Below, piece by piece: positions 9,669-18,466 of a DNA stretch of 64,000 nt. Position 1 is the stretch's first letter, and every line of letters begins with the position of its first letter. This DNA comes from Cafeteria roenbergensis (lineage: Eukaryota; Sar; Bigyra; Bicosoecida; Cafeteriaceae): contig VLTN01000003.1 in NCBI GenBank assembly GCA_008330645.1, positions 310,001 to 374,000 on the forward strand. The letters are read 5' to 3'. Under the pieces are notes generated by a model that saw nothing but the letters and a program-made list of their open reading frames with translations, was not told the origin of the DNA and ran no database searches. Both the position numbers and the translations under genes were made by a program.

Positions 9669-11432
9669 TCAGGCGCTGCCAGCAGAGCCAGCAGGAGCAG
9701 GCTTCGCATCGCTGGCTGGCGCAGGAGCCTCCGGTTTAAGCGCCGGCAGGCCCCCCGGGGGGCAGGAGCGGAGCGCAAAGGTGAGGTATCCGTTGTGGCC
9801 GCCCTGCTTGGGGTGGGCGGCCATGAGCGCAGGCGGGGCGTCCACGGCTGACGGCGGCATGGGCCTGGGTCCCAGGAAGCCCCGCAACGCGCGTTGGACT
9901 GGGACGGACTGCTGGAGGATGGCCTCCTGCGACGCAGCGAAGGCGATGCTCGGGTGGGCTTCGGCGGCCAGGCGAGCGGCCTTGGGCGGGCGAGCGGCGC
10001 TGGCACTGTCCGCGGCTCCGTCTCTGGGAGCCCCGGCAGACGCGGCGCCGGCACCATCGCCAGCAGCAGCAGCAGCAGCATCAGCAGCACCGCTGGTCGA
10101 CGTCGAGGAGAGGCCCGCGGCGGAGGCAGGGGCGGCTCCCTGATCGAGCCCCTTCTCCGCTGCAGCGCGCTCAGTGGCCAGACGGAACGCCCAGTATGAC
10201 CCCGGGGGCGGTTTCACGCCCGACTTTTCAAGCGTTTCCACCGCAAAGCGAAGCAATGGACCGTCCTCCTTGACAGGCCGGCGGTCGAAGACGGTAGCCG
10301 AGGCCGCAGACTCGCTGGCTGGGCCGTGGCCGCCGCGCCCGCGGCCCCCGCGCCGCTTCCTTGCGCCGCCTCTGGACACGGAGTGTCCCATGAGCTGCTT
10401 GCGCCCCCCGAGCACCGCCACGCCACCGCGGCCCCGAACCACGCGGCCGCCTCGGCCGCGGCCACCGCGGCCGCCGCGCGACGCTGCTACGGAGGTCGGG
10501 GTTCCGGGATCGGCCGAGGTGTCGTCGTCTGCGTCGCCGTCGTCGCTGACGGCGGCGTCGCTCCGGCCAGCGTCGCCGCTTCCGCTGCCTGCGCCATCCT
10601 GGCCGGCGGGTCCGGCTGCATCACGGTCTTCCGCGTCGCGCGCGCGCTTTCCGGCGCGGAACATCCCCGCGCCAGCCTCCGGAAGCGCGCCCCTAGTGAC
10701 GTCGAACTCGCACATGAGGACTTCAATCGTCACGATCTCCGTGAGTCCCTGCCGCTCCATGGCCACCACGGCCTGCTTCACCTGCTCGATGCAGGGGGAG
10801 AAGCTGCAGAGCCGTCCGCAGTGCTTCAGCACCCGAACGGCGTTGCCAATGGCGTCCCAGGGGTTGGGCACGTCCAGAAAGACAGCGTCGGCGAGGGGGC
10901 GCGGCTCTGCCAGCTCTTTGCCAAAGCCGTGAGGGCCGCAGGCGTCGCCATGAGTGACGGTGATGAGGTGGTCCATTCCGTGGCTCGCAAACTCCGAGGC
11001 GGCCGCTGCCGCGCGGTCCTTGTGAAAGTCGAACGTGTAGACGTGGCCCGTGGGCGCAACGGCGCGAGCAAGCGCCGTGGTGAGCCCGCCGCTGCCCGTC
11101 CCGCTCTCCACAACCACGCTGCCGGGCCGAAGGTCCAGCCGGTCCAGGATCACAGCCACGTTGGGGTGGTAGATGATCTGGGTGCGGTGCGGCAAGTTCG
11201 TCAGCCAGAGCTCCGGGGTCGTCCGCAGCACAGTCGCAGCGCCGACGTTGTTCAGCGCGATGGTCGGGGCGCAGAACGGAACGCCCATCATCTCGGAGTG
11301 CGGGTAGCTCCCCACGGGCGTGCCCAGGGCGTCGCCGCGCTTCAGGTAGCGCACGAAGCGCTTGCCCTCGCTCTCGATGACCACAACATCGCCCTCGCTC
11401 GCAAGCCAGGGCACTCGCCCCTCGATGTTCAT
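9669..11432 (-). CDS. TRMT61A: tRNA (adenine-58-N1) methyltransferase catalytic subunit
   Basis: Catalytic subunit of the Trm6/Trm61 complex, which makes m1A58 in the T-loop of tRNAs, including initiator tRNA. ATG at 11432 (MNIEGRVPWLASEGDVVV) opens directly into the family N-terminal beta domain. The SAM-binding site is seen as VVVESGTGSGGLT, followed by YTFDFHKDRA, then the target-base motif VFLDVPNPWDAI and FSPCIEQVKQ. The final conserved strand is GGHNGYLTFA near the C-terminus. Between the last two lies an insertion of roughly 190 residues rich in Asp, Gly and Arg, including RGG-like repeats, which makes the protein 587 residues against about 290 in human. The gene is intronless as modelled. 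It shares a 387-bp divergent interval with ALY/REF. Confidence 0.93.
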   Translation of the reverse strand: MNIEGRVPWLASEGDVVVIESEGKRFVRYLKRGDALGTPVGSYPHSEMMGVPFCAPTIALNNVGAATVLRTTPELWLTNLPHRTQIIYHPNVAVILDRLDLRPGSVVVESGTGSGGLTTALARAVAPTGHVYTFDFHKDRAAAAASEFASHGMDHLITVTHGDACGPHGFGKELAEPRPLADAVFLDVPNPWDAIGNAVRVLKHCGRLCSFSPCIEQVKQAVVAMERQGLTEIVTIEVLMCEFDVTRGALPEAGAGMFRAGKRARDAEDRDAAGPAGQDGAGSGSGDAGRSDAAVSDDGDADDDTSADPGTPTSVAASRGGRGGRGRGGRVVRGRGGVAVLGGRKQLMGHSVSRGGARKRRGGRGRGGHGPASESAASATVFDRRPVKEDGPLLRFAVETLEKSGVKPPPGSYWAFRLATERAAAEKGLDQGAAPASAAGLSSTSTSGAADAAAAAAGDGAGAASAGAPRDGAADSASAARPPKAARLAAEAHPSIAFAASQEAILQQSVPVQRALRGFLGPRPMPPSAVDAPPALMAAHPKQGGHNGYLTFALRSCPPGGLPALKPEAPAPASDAKPAPAGSAGSA

Positions 11433-11819
11433 CGCGGCGCGATCGAGGGGGCTGCGAGTGGGCGTCTGGCCTTGGGAGCCGCTCCCAGCCGGACCTTGCG
11501 CGCTTGGCCCGTGCTCGGGGCGGGGGCTCTGCCAAACAGCGGGCAGGCCAGTTCTAGCAGCACGCCACCACGTGGCTGCCGCAGGGTTGGGGCCCAGACG
11601 CATCGGCCCATCGCACAGAATCCAGTCTGGAGCGCATGCTGTGCTGCCTTTGGGGGCGCGCTTTTCAGCGCCTGCGCGTGCGATTGGGGCCTCGAGGCGG
11701 CTGCGGAATTTGGCCGACCCCTGCTGGCAGAGCCCGCCCCCCAACACAGAGCCAGAAACAAACAATGCTCGCCGTCGGGCCGACGCGCGCTGCGGGCCAC
11801 AGCCGCTTCGCTGAGTGCC
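11433..11819. promoter_or_regulatory. Divergent promoter interval, Trm61/ALY
   Basis: A 387-bp interval between two outward-facing start codons. It contains several short less GC-rich stretches but no recognised element. The promoter role is by position. Confidence 0.45.
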
Positions 11820-13197
11820 ATGGCCGACATGATGGACAAATCCCTGGATGCCATCGTGGCCAGCAGGCGCACCGCGACCAAGCGCGACTCCGCGCCCGAG
11901 CGCAAGCCTCGCCGGGACTCTTCCTCCAGGGACGGCGGAGCGCCCCGCGGCGGCGGCGGGCGCGGGCGCGGCGGCCCCAGGCCCCGCGGCGGCGGCCGCG
12001 ACGAGGCGCGGCGGCCCCGCCCTCGGGTGCAGGTCAACGCTGTGAGCCAGCCCTCCCGCTGCGGTGCTGCCGCCTGCGATGCGGCGCGCGCAGGGCGCAG
12101 CGGTTGCCACGCGATCCCAACTGCTGCTCTGTCTCCCCCGCTGCCCCGCGCCCGGCCCGCAGGGTCCTCGTGCCCGCGACTTGGACACGCAGGCCTGGGA
12201 CCACGCCGGCTACGATGCCATGATGATGGCTGACAGAGTGCGCGTCACGCACACTCTGCCCGGCGCGGCTGTGACGGTGGCCGCCCCCGCTCCGGCCGCC
12301 CCTGTGGCCCGCGGCGGCGCGTCCCTGCCCCCGCTTCGCACCTCCACAGCCACGAAGATCACTCTTGTCAACCTTGACCCGGAAGTGGACGACGGCGCTC
12401 TGGAGAGCATTCTGTCCACCTTCGGCGAGGTCAAGTCCGTGCAGGTGGAGCGCAACCCCGACGGCACCAGCGTCGGCTGCGGCGAGGCCGTGTACAAGAC
12501 CTACGACGCGGCCGTGAGCGCCGTGTCCGCCCTGGACGGCCGCATCGTGGACAACCGTCGCCTGGTCGTCGCGCTGGACCCGGCGGCGCAGGCCGCCGCC
12601 GCCGCCGCCGCCGCCCCGGCCCCCGCAGCAGCAGCAGCTGGGGCCCCGCAGTACAGCGTTTCCACGTCCGACCCTGCCAACGCCACCATGCAAGCCCTCG
12701 CGACTGCCTCGGCCGCCTTCGCCGAAGTGGACCACTCCTCCAAGGCGCTGAACCGCTACCGCGAGCCGCGCGGCGGCGGCTACGACCGCGCCCCCCGCGA
12801 GGGCGGATACACCCGTGCTCCCCGCGAGGGCGGCTACGACCGCGCGCCCCGCGGAGCAGCGCCGGAGAGGTTTGACAGCCGCGGCCTTGACCGCGGAGCC
12901 AGAGGCCGTCCCGCCGGTCGGGGCCGCGGCCGTGGCCGTGACGAGGACCGCACCGCGGCCCGTGGCCGCGGCGGCCGGCGCGAGGAGGTGGACGTGGAGG
13001 CCAGCTTCGACGCGTACGTTGCCAAGGGCAAGGGCAAGGGCAAGGCCGGCGCTGCGCCCGCCTCGGCCGGCCCCGGGGCGAAGAAGGGCGGCAAGGGCGG
13101 CCGCAAGGGCGGCAAGAGCGGCGACGAGGTTGACGCCGACTTTGAGGCGTACGTGGCGGCCAAGGACGCCGCTGCGTCTGCCCCCGCGGAGGAGTGA
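11820..13197 (+). CDS. ALYREF: ALY/REF mRNA export adaptor
   Basis: TREX-complex adaptor that binds UAP56 and nascent mRNPs and hands mRNA to the export receptor. Exon 1 is 11820-12041 and exon 2 is 12163-13197, joined in phase 0 (GTGAGC donor, CGCAG acceptor, 121-nt intron); about 418 residues. The N-terminus MADMMDKSLDAIVASRRT is a clear UAP56-binding motif (animal proteins start MADKMDMSLDDII). An Arg/Gly-rich segment follows, then an RRM at about residues 139-215 (KITLVNLDPEVDDGALESI; GCGEAVYKTYDAA). Next come an Ala run, GGYDRAPREG-type repeats and RGRGRGRD. The C-terminus has two copies of a UAP56-binding-like motif (FDAYVAKGK and FEAYVAAKD) where most relatives have one. Nuclear location is inferred from the family. 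Confidence 0.93.
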
Positions 13198-13665
13198 GTG
13201 GCGAGCTGAGCGGCTCCCCGCGTGTGGGCGGAAGGCCGCCTTGGCATCGGAGAACCCCTGCGCCTCTGACCGCGCTGTGGGGCGACCGCGGGGGCGGCTG
13301 GGGGGCGATAGCGTGTGCCCAACTCGACTGCGTGTGGTCGCCTGCAGTGCGGCCGAGCCGGCCGCAGCTTCAGCGAGAACAGCAGCTTGCATCCGTGGTC
13401 CGCTCAGGCCGGCCGGTCCGTGCGCAACCGAGCTGCGCACGCGCTCGCAGCTGAGCTTCACATCGCACAACCCGTCGCACGCGCTTCCCGGCGCAGCAGC
13501 GGCTCTCGCCCAATGAATCCCGCCTTGCTCGCGCGCACGCACGCCTGGCTTGGCCTCCCGCCCCTGCTGCAGCCGGCACTCGCCGCCCTGGGGCCATGGC
13601 CCGGCAGGAAGCGAGCGGCTGCCCTGCAGCGGCCCCGCAAGCCTGCGCAGGCCGGGGGACGTCGC
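13198..13665. other. Convergent intergenic region, ALY/RTEL1
   Basis: 468 bp between two stop codons, presumably 3' UTRs. No gene, RNA or repeat was recognised. Confidence 0.55.
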
Positions 13666-16600
13666 CTAGGGCGGGAGCGCCATTCTGGGACGCTTTGCTG
13701 GGCCCGCGCCGTCGCCCCGCCCAGCGCCAGCTTGAGCAGCGCCCCCCCCTGCCTTGAGCTCCCGCACGATGGCCTTGCACTCTGCCTCGAAACCCTGTCG
13801 CTTCGACCCCGCGAACATGGTGGCCACGTCGGCGAGGGCCAGAACGCGCTCCCGCATGGGCGCGACGACGGCCGGCCACGCCCCGCTGGCCTCCTCCTGG
13901 GCGGGAAGCACGCCAACGATGCGCGCCCACCGCCTCGCAACCTCGCCCGCTGACTGGCGCTGCGCCTCCGCGTCGCCCTCGGACGCGGCCGCGCGCTGCT
14001 TCCACTGCTTGATGGCCCCCAGGAGTGCCCCCATTCGCTCCCCGCACCGCTTGTCCGCCGCCCTGGCTGCGTCTCGCCTCCCGTCCGGGCCCGCCAGAAT
14101 CACGGCCCGCGTGCGGTTGATGGTCGCGAGCATCCTGGCGCGGCGCTCTGCCACCTCGCTGTCCGGCGAGGCGGAAGGCGCCTTGCCCCCCTCGCGCCCT
14201 CGCCCTGCCGAGGCCGCCGGAGCTTCGCCCGGGGCCCCAGTCGCGCCCGCGACGGCCCGGGGCCGGGCAACAGAGCCGAGGCGGCGATCCCGGTGGGGTG
14301 CTGCGGGCGAAGGCTCGGACACCATTGAGGCCTCCGCAATGCGGTCGTCGGTGCAGTCGCCGACGAGGGGCGCAGCGGGGCTGGAAGGCCCGCCCTCGCC
14401 CTCCATGGCGGCGAGCGCAGCCTTGGCCTGCGCCGTCTTGACTGCGTTCAGGACCCTGTCGCGGCGGCGGCGCCTCTCCTCCAGGTCCCTCTGACGCTGA
14501 AGCCGCTCGGCCGCCGCCCTGGCCTCGGACTCCTCCCCGCGGCGTTGCAGCTGCTGCAGCATCGCGGTCCCTCGCCCCAGCGTCGCGCGGCCGGTGACAC
14601 CGGCAACAGCCCCCGGTGGCGCGCCGGACCGTCCAAGGCGAAACGCAGCCCCCCGGCGAGCCCGGACCTCCGCTCCGCTCGCGGCTGCCCCCTCGCCCCC
14701 AGCTGCGCCACTGCCAGCGGAGGCGTCTCCCCGGAGCACGGACAGGAGCGTCGGATTCGATGGAGCGGCTTCGCCGCTGCGCGCATCCTCGGCGGCCCCG
14801 CCCGCTGGGGCCGCCGGCTGGCCGGCTGCTCCCGGCTGAGCGGCCGTGCCCTCTGACGCACGCATGTTCTGTTGCCGGCGGTAGTAGCTTGGACCCTCGA
14901 ACGCCTGGGACAGGCGCTCGTGCACTGGAGCGTCGCTTCTCTGGTTTCGGCCGTCCAGAAGTCGCTCCAGAGCTGCTTCGTCGTCTTCGTCGTCGGCGTC
15001 GTCGTCTTCGTCCCCCACCTCGGCTGGCGCCCCTTTGGTTCTGGCGTGCCCCGCCGACGCGCCGAATCCGTCCTGGGACCCGTGGGCAGAGAGCCCAGAG
15101 GCCAGCAGCCCCCCCACCATGCCGTGCACGCCTGCGCGGCTCTTCGATTGCGTCGCTGCCTCCTTGGCACGTGCGGCCGCGAAAAAGCCGCGCACCTGCG
15201 CCGTGACTGCGCCCCAGTTTGGCATGACGCGGGAGTAGGGGCGGAGCCACGCAGACAGGTGCTGCTGCGCGCGCTCGAACCGCTCGTCCAGGAGCAGGAT
15301 GGCGCCCCAGTCGCGGCGGTGACGAATGACTCGTCCTATGGCCTGGTTCACGGCTCGCGACGCCTGCTGCTGGTACCATGCCTCCCCAGTCAGCACCGCT
15401 GCTGTGGCAGGGGAAGACGGGAGCCTGGCCGTCGCCGCCGAGGCTGCCGTGGGCCCCGAGGGCCCGGCTGCCCCGGACTGCGTGAGCGTTGCCCCGCCAG
15501 GCGGCCCCGCCGCCGCCCCCGCCCCTCCTGCGGCCTTGACTGCGTCGTCCAGGTACTGCTGCTTGAGCACCACCTTCGTGTCGTGCCGCGGCGGGTACGG
15601 CAGCCCAGTGATGAGCACGGCCCGGCCGTGCCTGTCGCTGAAGTCGAGGCCCTCGCTGACCTTGCCCCGGCACACGGCAAAGAAGATGCCTCCCTTGCCG
15701 GACTCGATGGCGTCGCTGAACTCCTTCATCTGGGCGGCGAGCATGCCGGGGCTGCGGCTCTCCACAACAGCGTGCTTCAGCCCCGCGATTGACATCCACG
15801 TGCTCCCGCCGTTGTCCGCCTTCCAGAAGGAAACGCACTCGTCCATCACGGCGTACGACGGAAAGAACACGAGCATGCCATCCGGCACGAGCTTGGCAAG
15901 GTTGCGCACGGCCCCTCCCAGCTCCTGCTTGTACCCGTCCGTGGAGCGGTTGCGGAAGCTCGAATTGAGGGCGCGCCGCATCGGGCCTCGAGGGACCACC
16001 CCGACAAGGAGCTGCGACGAGTCCACGACGTGAGGGTTCTCCAGCCGCACGGGGAAGGGCGCCTGCAGCTCGGCCGCGTACGAGCTCATCGGGCTGAGCG
16101 TGCCGCTCGTCAGCACGACGGAGCGGACGCCAAGGGCCCGCAGCTCGCCGAACGCCACGCCTGGTGAGAAGCACCAGTAGCTCAACACCTTGTCCTGTGA
16201 CCCGTCGCCGTCGGCCCCCGCGGCGCCGGCAACGCCGCGCCGCTCCCGCCACTTCGCCGCACGGCTGTCCTTGTGGACCACCATCCGGAAGAACTGCGCG
16301 CTGGCAGCCTGCGCGACCCTCCGAGCCTCCGCTTGCGCCACGCTCGACTCGTCGCCGTGTTCGTCCCCGAGAGGACTGCGTCGCGCCGGAACACGAAGCG
16401 CGGCAGCCATCATCTCCTTGAGCGTCGTCAGCGCCAGGCCTCTTCCGTCGCCGCCCGCGCCGGACCTCCCTCCCAGCGACTCCCTCTCCATCAGCCACTC
16501 CGTGATGCCGTCAAAGAGCTCGCGGGTCTGGTCCCACGTCGATTCGTTCACGCCGAACCGGTCGAACAGCGCCACAAGCGCGCTGCCAGGGTGCACCGCC

Positions 16601-18111
16601 CACCCGCGCGGCCCGAGCGGTGTGCAGGCAACATCAGCCTCGATGGCCTGGATCACGCTCTTGAGGCGAAGGGCGAGGTCGGGAGACACCTTGGCCCCCT
16701 TGGCCGTGGCTGCAGCCCGCATGGCAGCGGCCCCTGCCCCGGCCACATCCGCAGCCCCGGGCGGTGCCCCCGTGGCGCCTGCCAGCACGCCCTCCAGGTA
16801 CGTCTGCACCTCACGCTGCGCGTTTGCAAAGTCCCGCGGCCCAAAATCGAACGAGGCGGCCTCCGAGGCCACGCCCTCCAAGTTGTGCGCCTCGTCCACG
16901 ACCACGATGGCGTCCTCCCAGTCGATCGAGAGAGACCGCCTGACCTCCGGGTCCACCAGGTAGTTGTACGGCACAAGCACCAGCTCCGACTCCAGCTGGC
17001 CGGCCCCGTCCCTCCCCGCAAAGTACGGGCACACCCCCTTGGACCTGCCCATCTCCGCCAGCTCGTCCACGTCAAGCAGGGGCGGGATGGGCGCGTCCTC
17101 GATGTCCGCCACGCCCTGCCCAGCCGCGTCTCCCGCGGCGGCGGCCTCCCCGCCGGCGCCGGACGACGGCATGCGGAGGGTGTTCCCCGCCCCCTTCACC
17201 GCTAGCGGCAGCTCGTGCACCGACCTCTTCTGCGCCAGCCAGTCCTCCAGCGTGTTGCGGGCAGAGCACTTGCGCTCGCGACAACGGGCGCGGCACGCGA
17301 ACCCCTGCTGCTGGCCCCGCAGCTTGGACACCTGCGGGTGCACGCACAGCTGCTCCCTGGACGCCAGGATGACGACCTTGGGGTGGTAGGCGCTTCGCTT
17401 CAGCTCGCGCACCACCTGTGAGAGCTGCGAGTGAGTGCGGGACGCGTACACCAGCTTCGGCGGCCGCATGGACCGCATCGCAGCCTCAACGAGGGGGTGA
17501 GAGAGCGTCGCCCCACCGCCGCCCGACGCCGCTGACGCTGCCATGGCCGCTGCCATCGCGCCCTCGCCGCCGGCCACCGCCGGCTCGTCGGCGTACTGGT
17601 ACCTCCCCACTCCGGGCAGCGAGAACCCGCCCCCCCTCAGCCCAGCAGTCTCCCGTGGAATCTCGGGGGCAGTGGGCGGCCGCATTCGGCCGATGGCCTG
17701 CAGCCGCAGGTCCAGCTCCGCAAGCGCGTCCTCCCGGACGCTGGCCTCTGTGGGCTTGCCTACGTGCTTTGCCACGAGCATGTCCAGCGCCTTGGCCACT
17801 TGAAGCCCGGCCGCATACGCGCCCTGCCAGGCCAGCGCCGAGCACAGCAAGCTGATGGTTTTGCCCGTCCCTGTAGGGGACTCGAGAAGCGCGTTGGTGC
17901 CGTCCTGCAAGCACTCCAGCACCTTTTCCATGTACACGCACTGGGCGTCGTACGGGGTAAAGGGAAACTCCACATCCACCCCGCGAAGCTCCAAGACCTG
18001 CGATCGGGGCAGAAGAGCACCGCTGCCGGCAGATTGGCGTTGGGGGCGTGCCGCGCGGACGAGCGCCTGGCGGCCGCGCATTTGAAACGTGCGCGCCGCC
18101 CTCACTGGCAT
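13666..18111 (-). CDS. RTEL1: RTEL1-like Fe-S DNA helicase
   Basis: Superfamily 2 (XPD/FANCJ group) 5'-3' helicase that unwinds D-loops, T-loops and G-quadruplex DNA at telomeres and forks. The frame is open over the whole span, but a 108-nt stop-free intron (17998-18105, GTGAGG to CGCAG) after a six-base first exon (ATG CCA) is inferred. The spliced start MPVLELRGVDVEFPFTPY closely matches animal RTEL1 (MP followed by the VDFPF motif); about 1,445 residues. Motifs: Walker A ESPTGTGKT (about residue 41), VYASRTHSQLSQVVREL, Fe-S cysteines (LCVH, ACRARC, KCSA, VCPYF), DEAH box VVVDEAHNLEG, EGLDFSDRHGRAVLITGLPY, and QAIGRVIRH near 886. The C-terminal 450 residues are low complexity with helical stretches and no clear harmonin-like or PIP element. 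If the intron is retained, 36 residues are added without a stop. Confidence 0.9.
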   Translation of the reverse strand: MPVRAARTFQMRGRQALVRAARPQRQSAGSGALLPRSQVLELRGVDVEFPFTPYDAQCVYMEKVLECLQDGTNALLESPTGTGKTISLLCSALAWQGAYAAGLQVAKALDMLVAKHVGKPTEASVREDALAELDLRLQAIGRMRPPTAPEIPRETAGLRGGGFSLPGVGRYQYADEPAVAGGEGAMAAAMAASAASGGGGATLSHPLVEAAMRSMRPPKLVYASRTHSQLSQVVRELKRSAYHPKVVILASREQLCVHPQVSKLRGQQQGFACRARCRERKCSARNTLEDWLAQKRSVHELPLAVKGAGNTLRMPSSGAGGEAAAAGDAAGQGVADIEDAPIPPLLDVDELAEMGRSKGVCPYFAGRDGAGQLESELVLVPYNYLVDPEVRRSLSIDWEDAIVVVDEAHNLEGVASEAASFDFGPRDFANAQREVQTYLEGVLAGATGAPPGAADVAGAGAAAMRAAATAKGAKVSPDLALRLKSVIQAIEADVACTPLGPRGWAVHPGSALVALFDRFGVNESTWDQTRELFDGITEWLMERESLGGRSGAGGDGRGLALTTLKEMMAAALRVPARRSPLGDEHGDESSVAQAEARRVAQAASAQFFRMVVHKDSRAAKWRERRGVAGAAGADGDGSQDKVLSYWCFSPGVAFGELRALGVRSVVLTSGTLSPMSSYAAELQAPFPVRLENPHVVDSSQLLVGVVPRGPMRRALNSSFRNRSTDGYKQELGGAVRNLAKLVPDGMLVFFPSYAVMDECVSFWKADNGGSTWMSIAGLKHAVVESRSPGMLAAQMKEFSDAIESGKGGIFFAVCRGKVSEGLDFSDRHGRAVLITGLPYPPRHDTKVVLKQQYLDDAVKAAGGAGAAAGPPGGATLTQSGAAGPSGPTAASAATARLPSSPATAAVLTGEAWYQQQASRAVNQAIGRVIRHRRDWGAILLLDERFERAQQHLSAWLRPYSRVMPNWGAVTAQVRGFFAAARAKEAATQSKSRAGVHGMVGGLLASGLSAHGSQDGFGASAGHARTKGAPAEVGDEDDDADDEDDEAALERLLDGRNQRSDAPVHERLSQAFEGPSYYRRQQNMRASEGTAAQPGAAGQPAAPAGGAAEDARSGEAAPSNPTLLSVLRGDASAGSGAAGGEGAAASGAEVRARRGAAFRLGRSGAPPGAVAGVTGRATLGRGTAMLQQLQRRGEESEARAAAERLQRQRDLEERRRRRDRVLNAVKTAQAKAALAAMEGEGGPSSPAAPLVGDCTDDRIAEASMVSEPSPAAPHRDRRLGSVARPRAVAGATGAPGEAPAASAGRGREGGKAPSASPDSEVAERRARMLATINRTRAVILAGPDGRRDAARAADKRCGERMGALLGAIKQWKQRAAASEGDAEAQRQSAGEVARRWARIVGVLPAQEEASGAWPAVVAPMRERVLALADVATMFAGSKRQGFEAECKAIVRELKAGGGAAQAGAGRGDGAGPAKRPRMALPP

Positions 18112-18466
18112 GGCTCCAGCCTGCCTGTCCTCGCGGCCAAGCAGGACCGACGTGCCCCCAAAAACACACGGTTTGGCGCGTGCCGCAACAATGTGCAACA
18201 CCCCACCCCCTTTGTCTGGTTCTGAACGCGCGCGCTCGCCACACATCGCACGGCAGAGCACGGCCCAGCGCCACAACAGCACGAACAACAAACATCTTGA
18301 AACACTCCACCGTCGCCAGAGGCTGGCTCCCCGTCCAGCACATGCCGCGCCACGGACGCGGCAATCGTCGTGCGGGCGCGGGTGGCCCTGCTGTGAAGCC
18401 TTGCGAGCCCAGTCCCAGCGTAGGCGCGCGCGGCACGCGCGTGCAGCGCCGCGCCAGCCGGCCGGC
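18112..18466. promoter_or_regulatory. Tandem intergenic region upstream of RTEL1
   Basis: 355 bp that must contain the RTEL1 promoter and 5' UTR. The STT3-like gene starts to its right and transcribes into it, so it also holds that gene's 3' UTR. It is somewhat AT-richer than its surroundings. No specific element was recognised. Confidence 0.4.

Noticed and set aside
13370-16498. 1,042-codon minus-strand frame
   Set aside because: It overlaps RTEL1 in another frame and has no motifs; it is a GC-rich shadow of the helicase gene.
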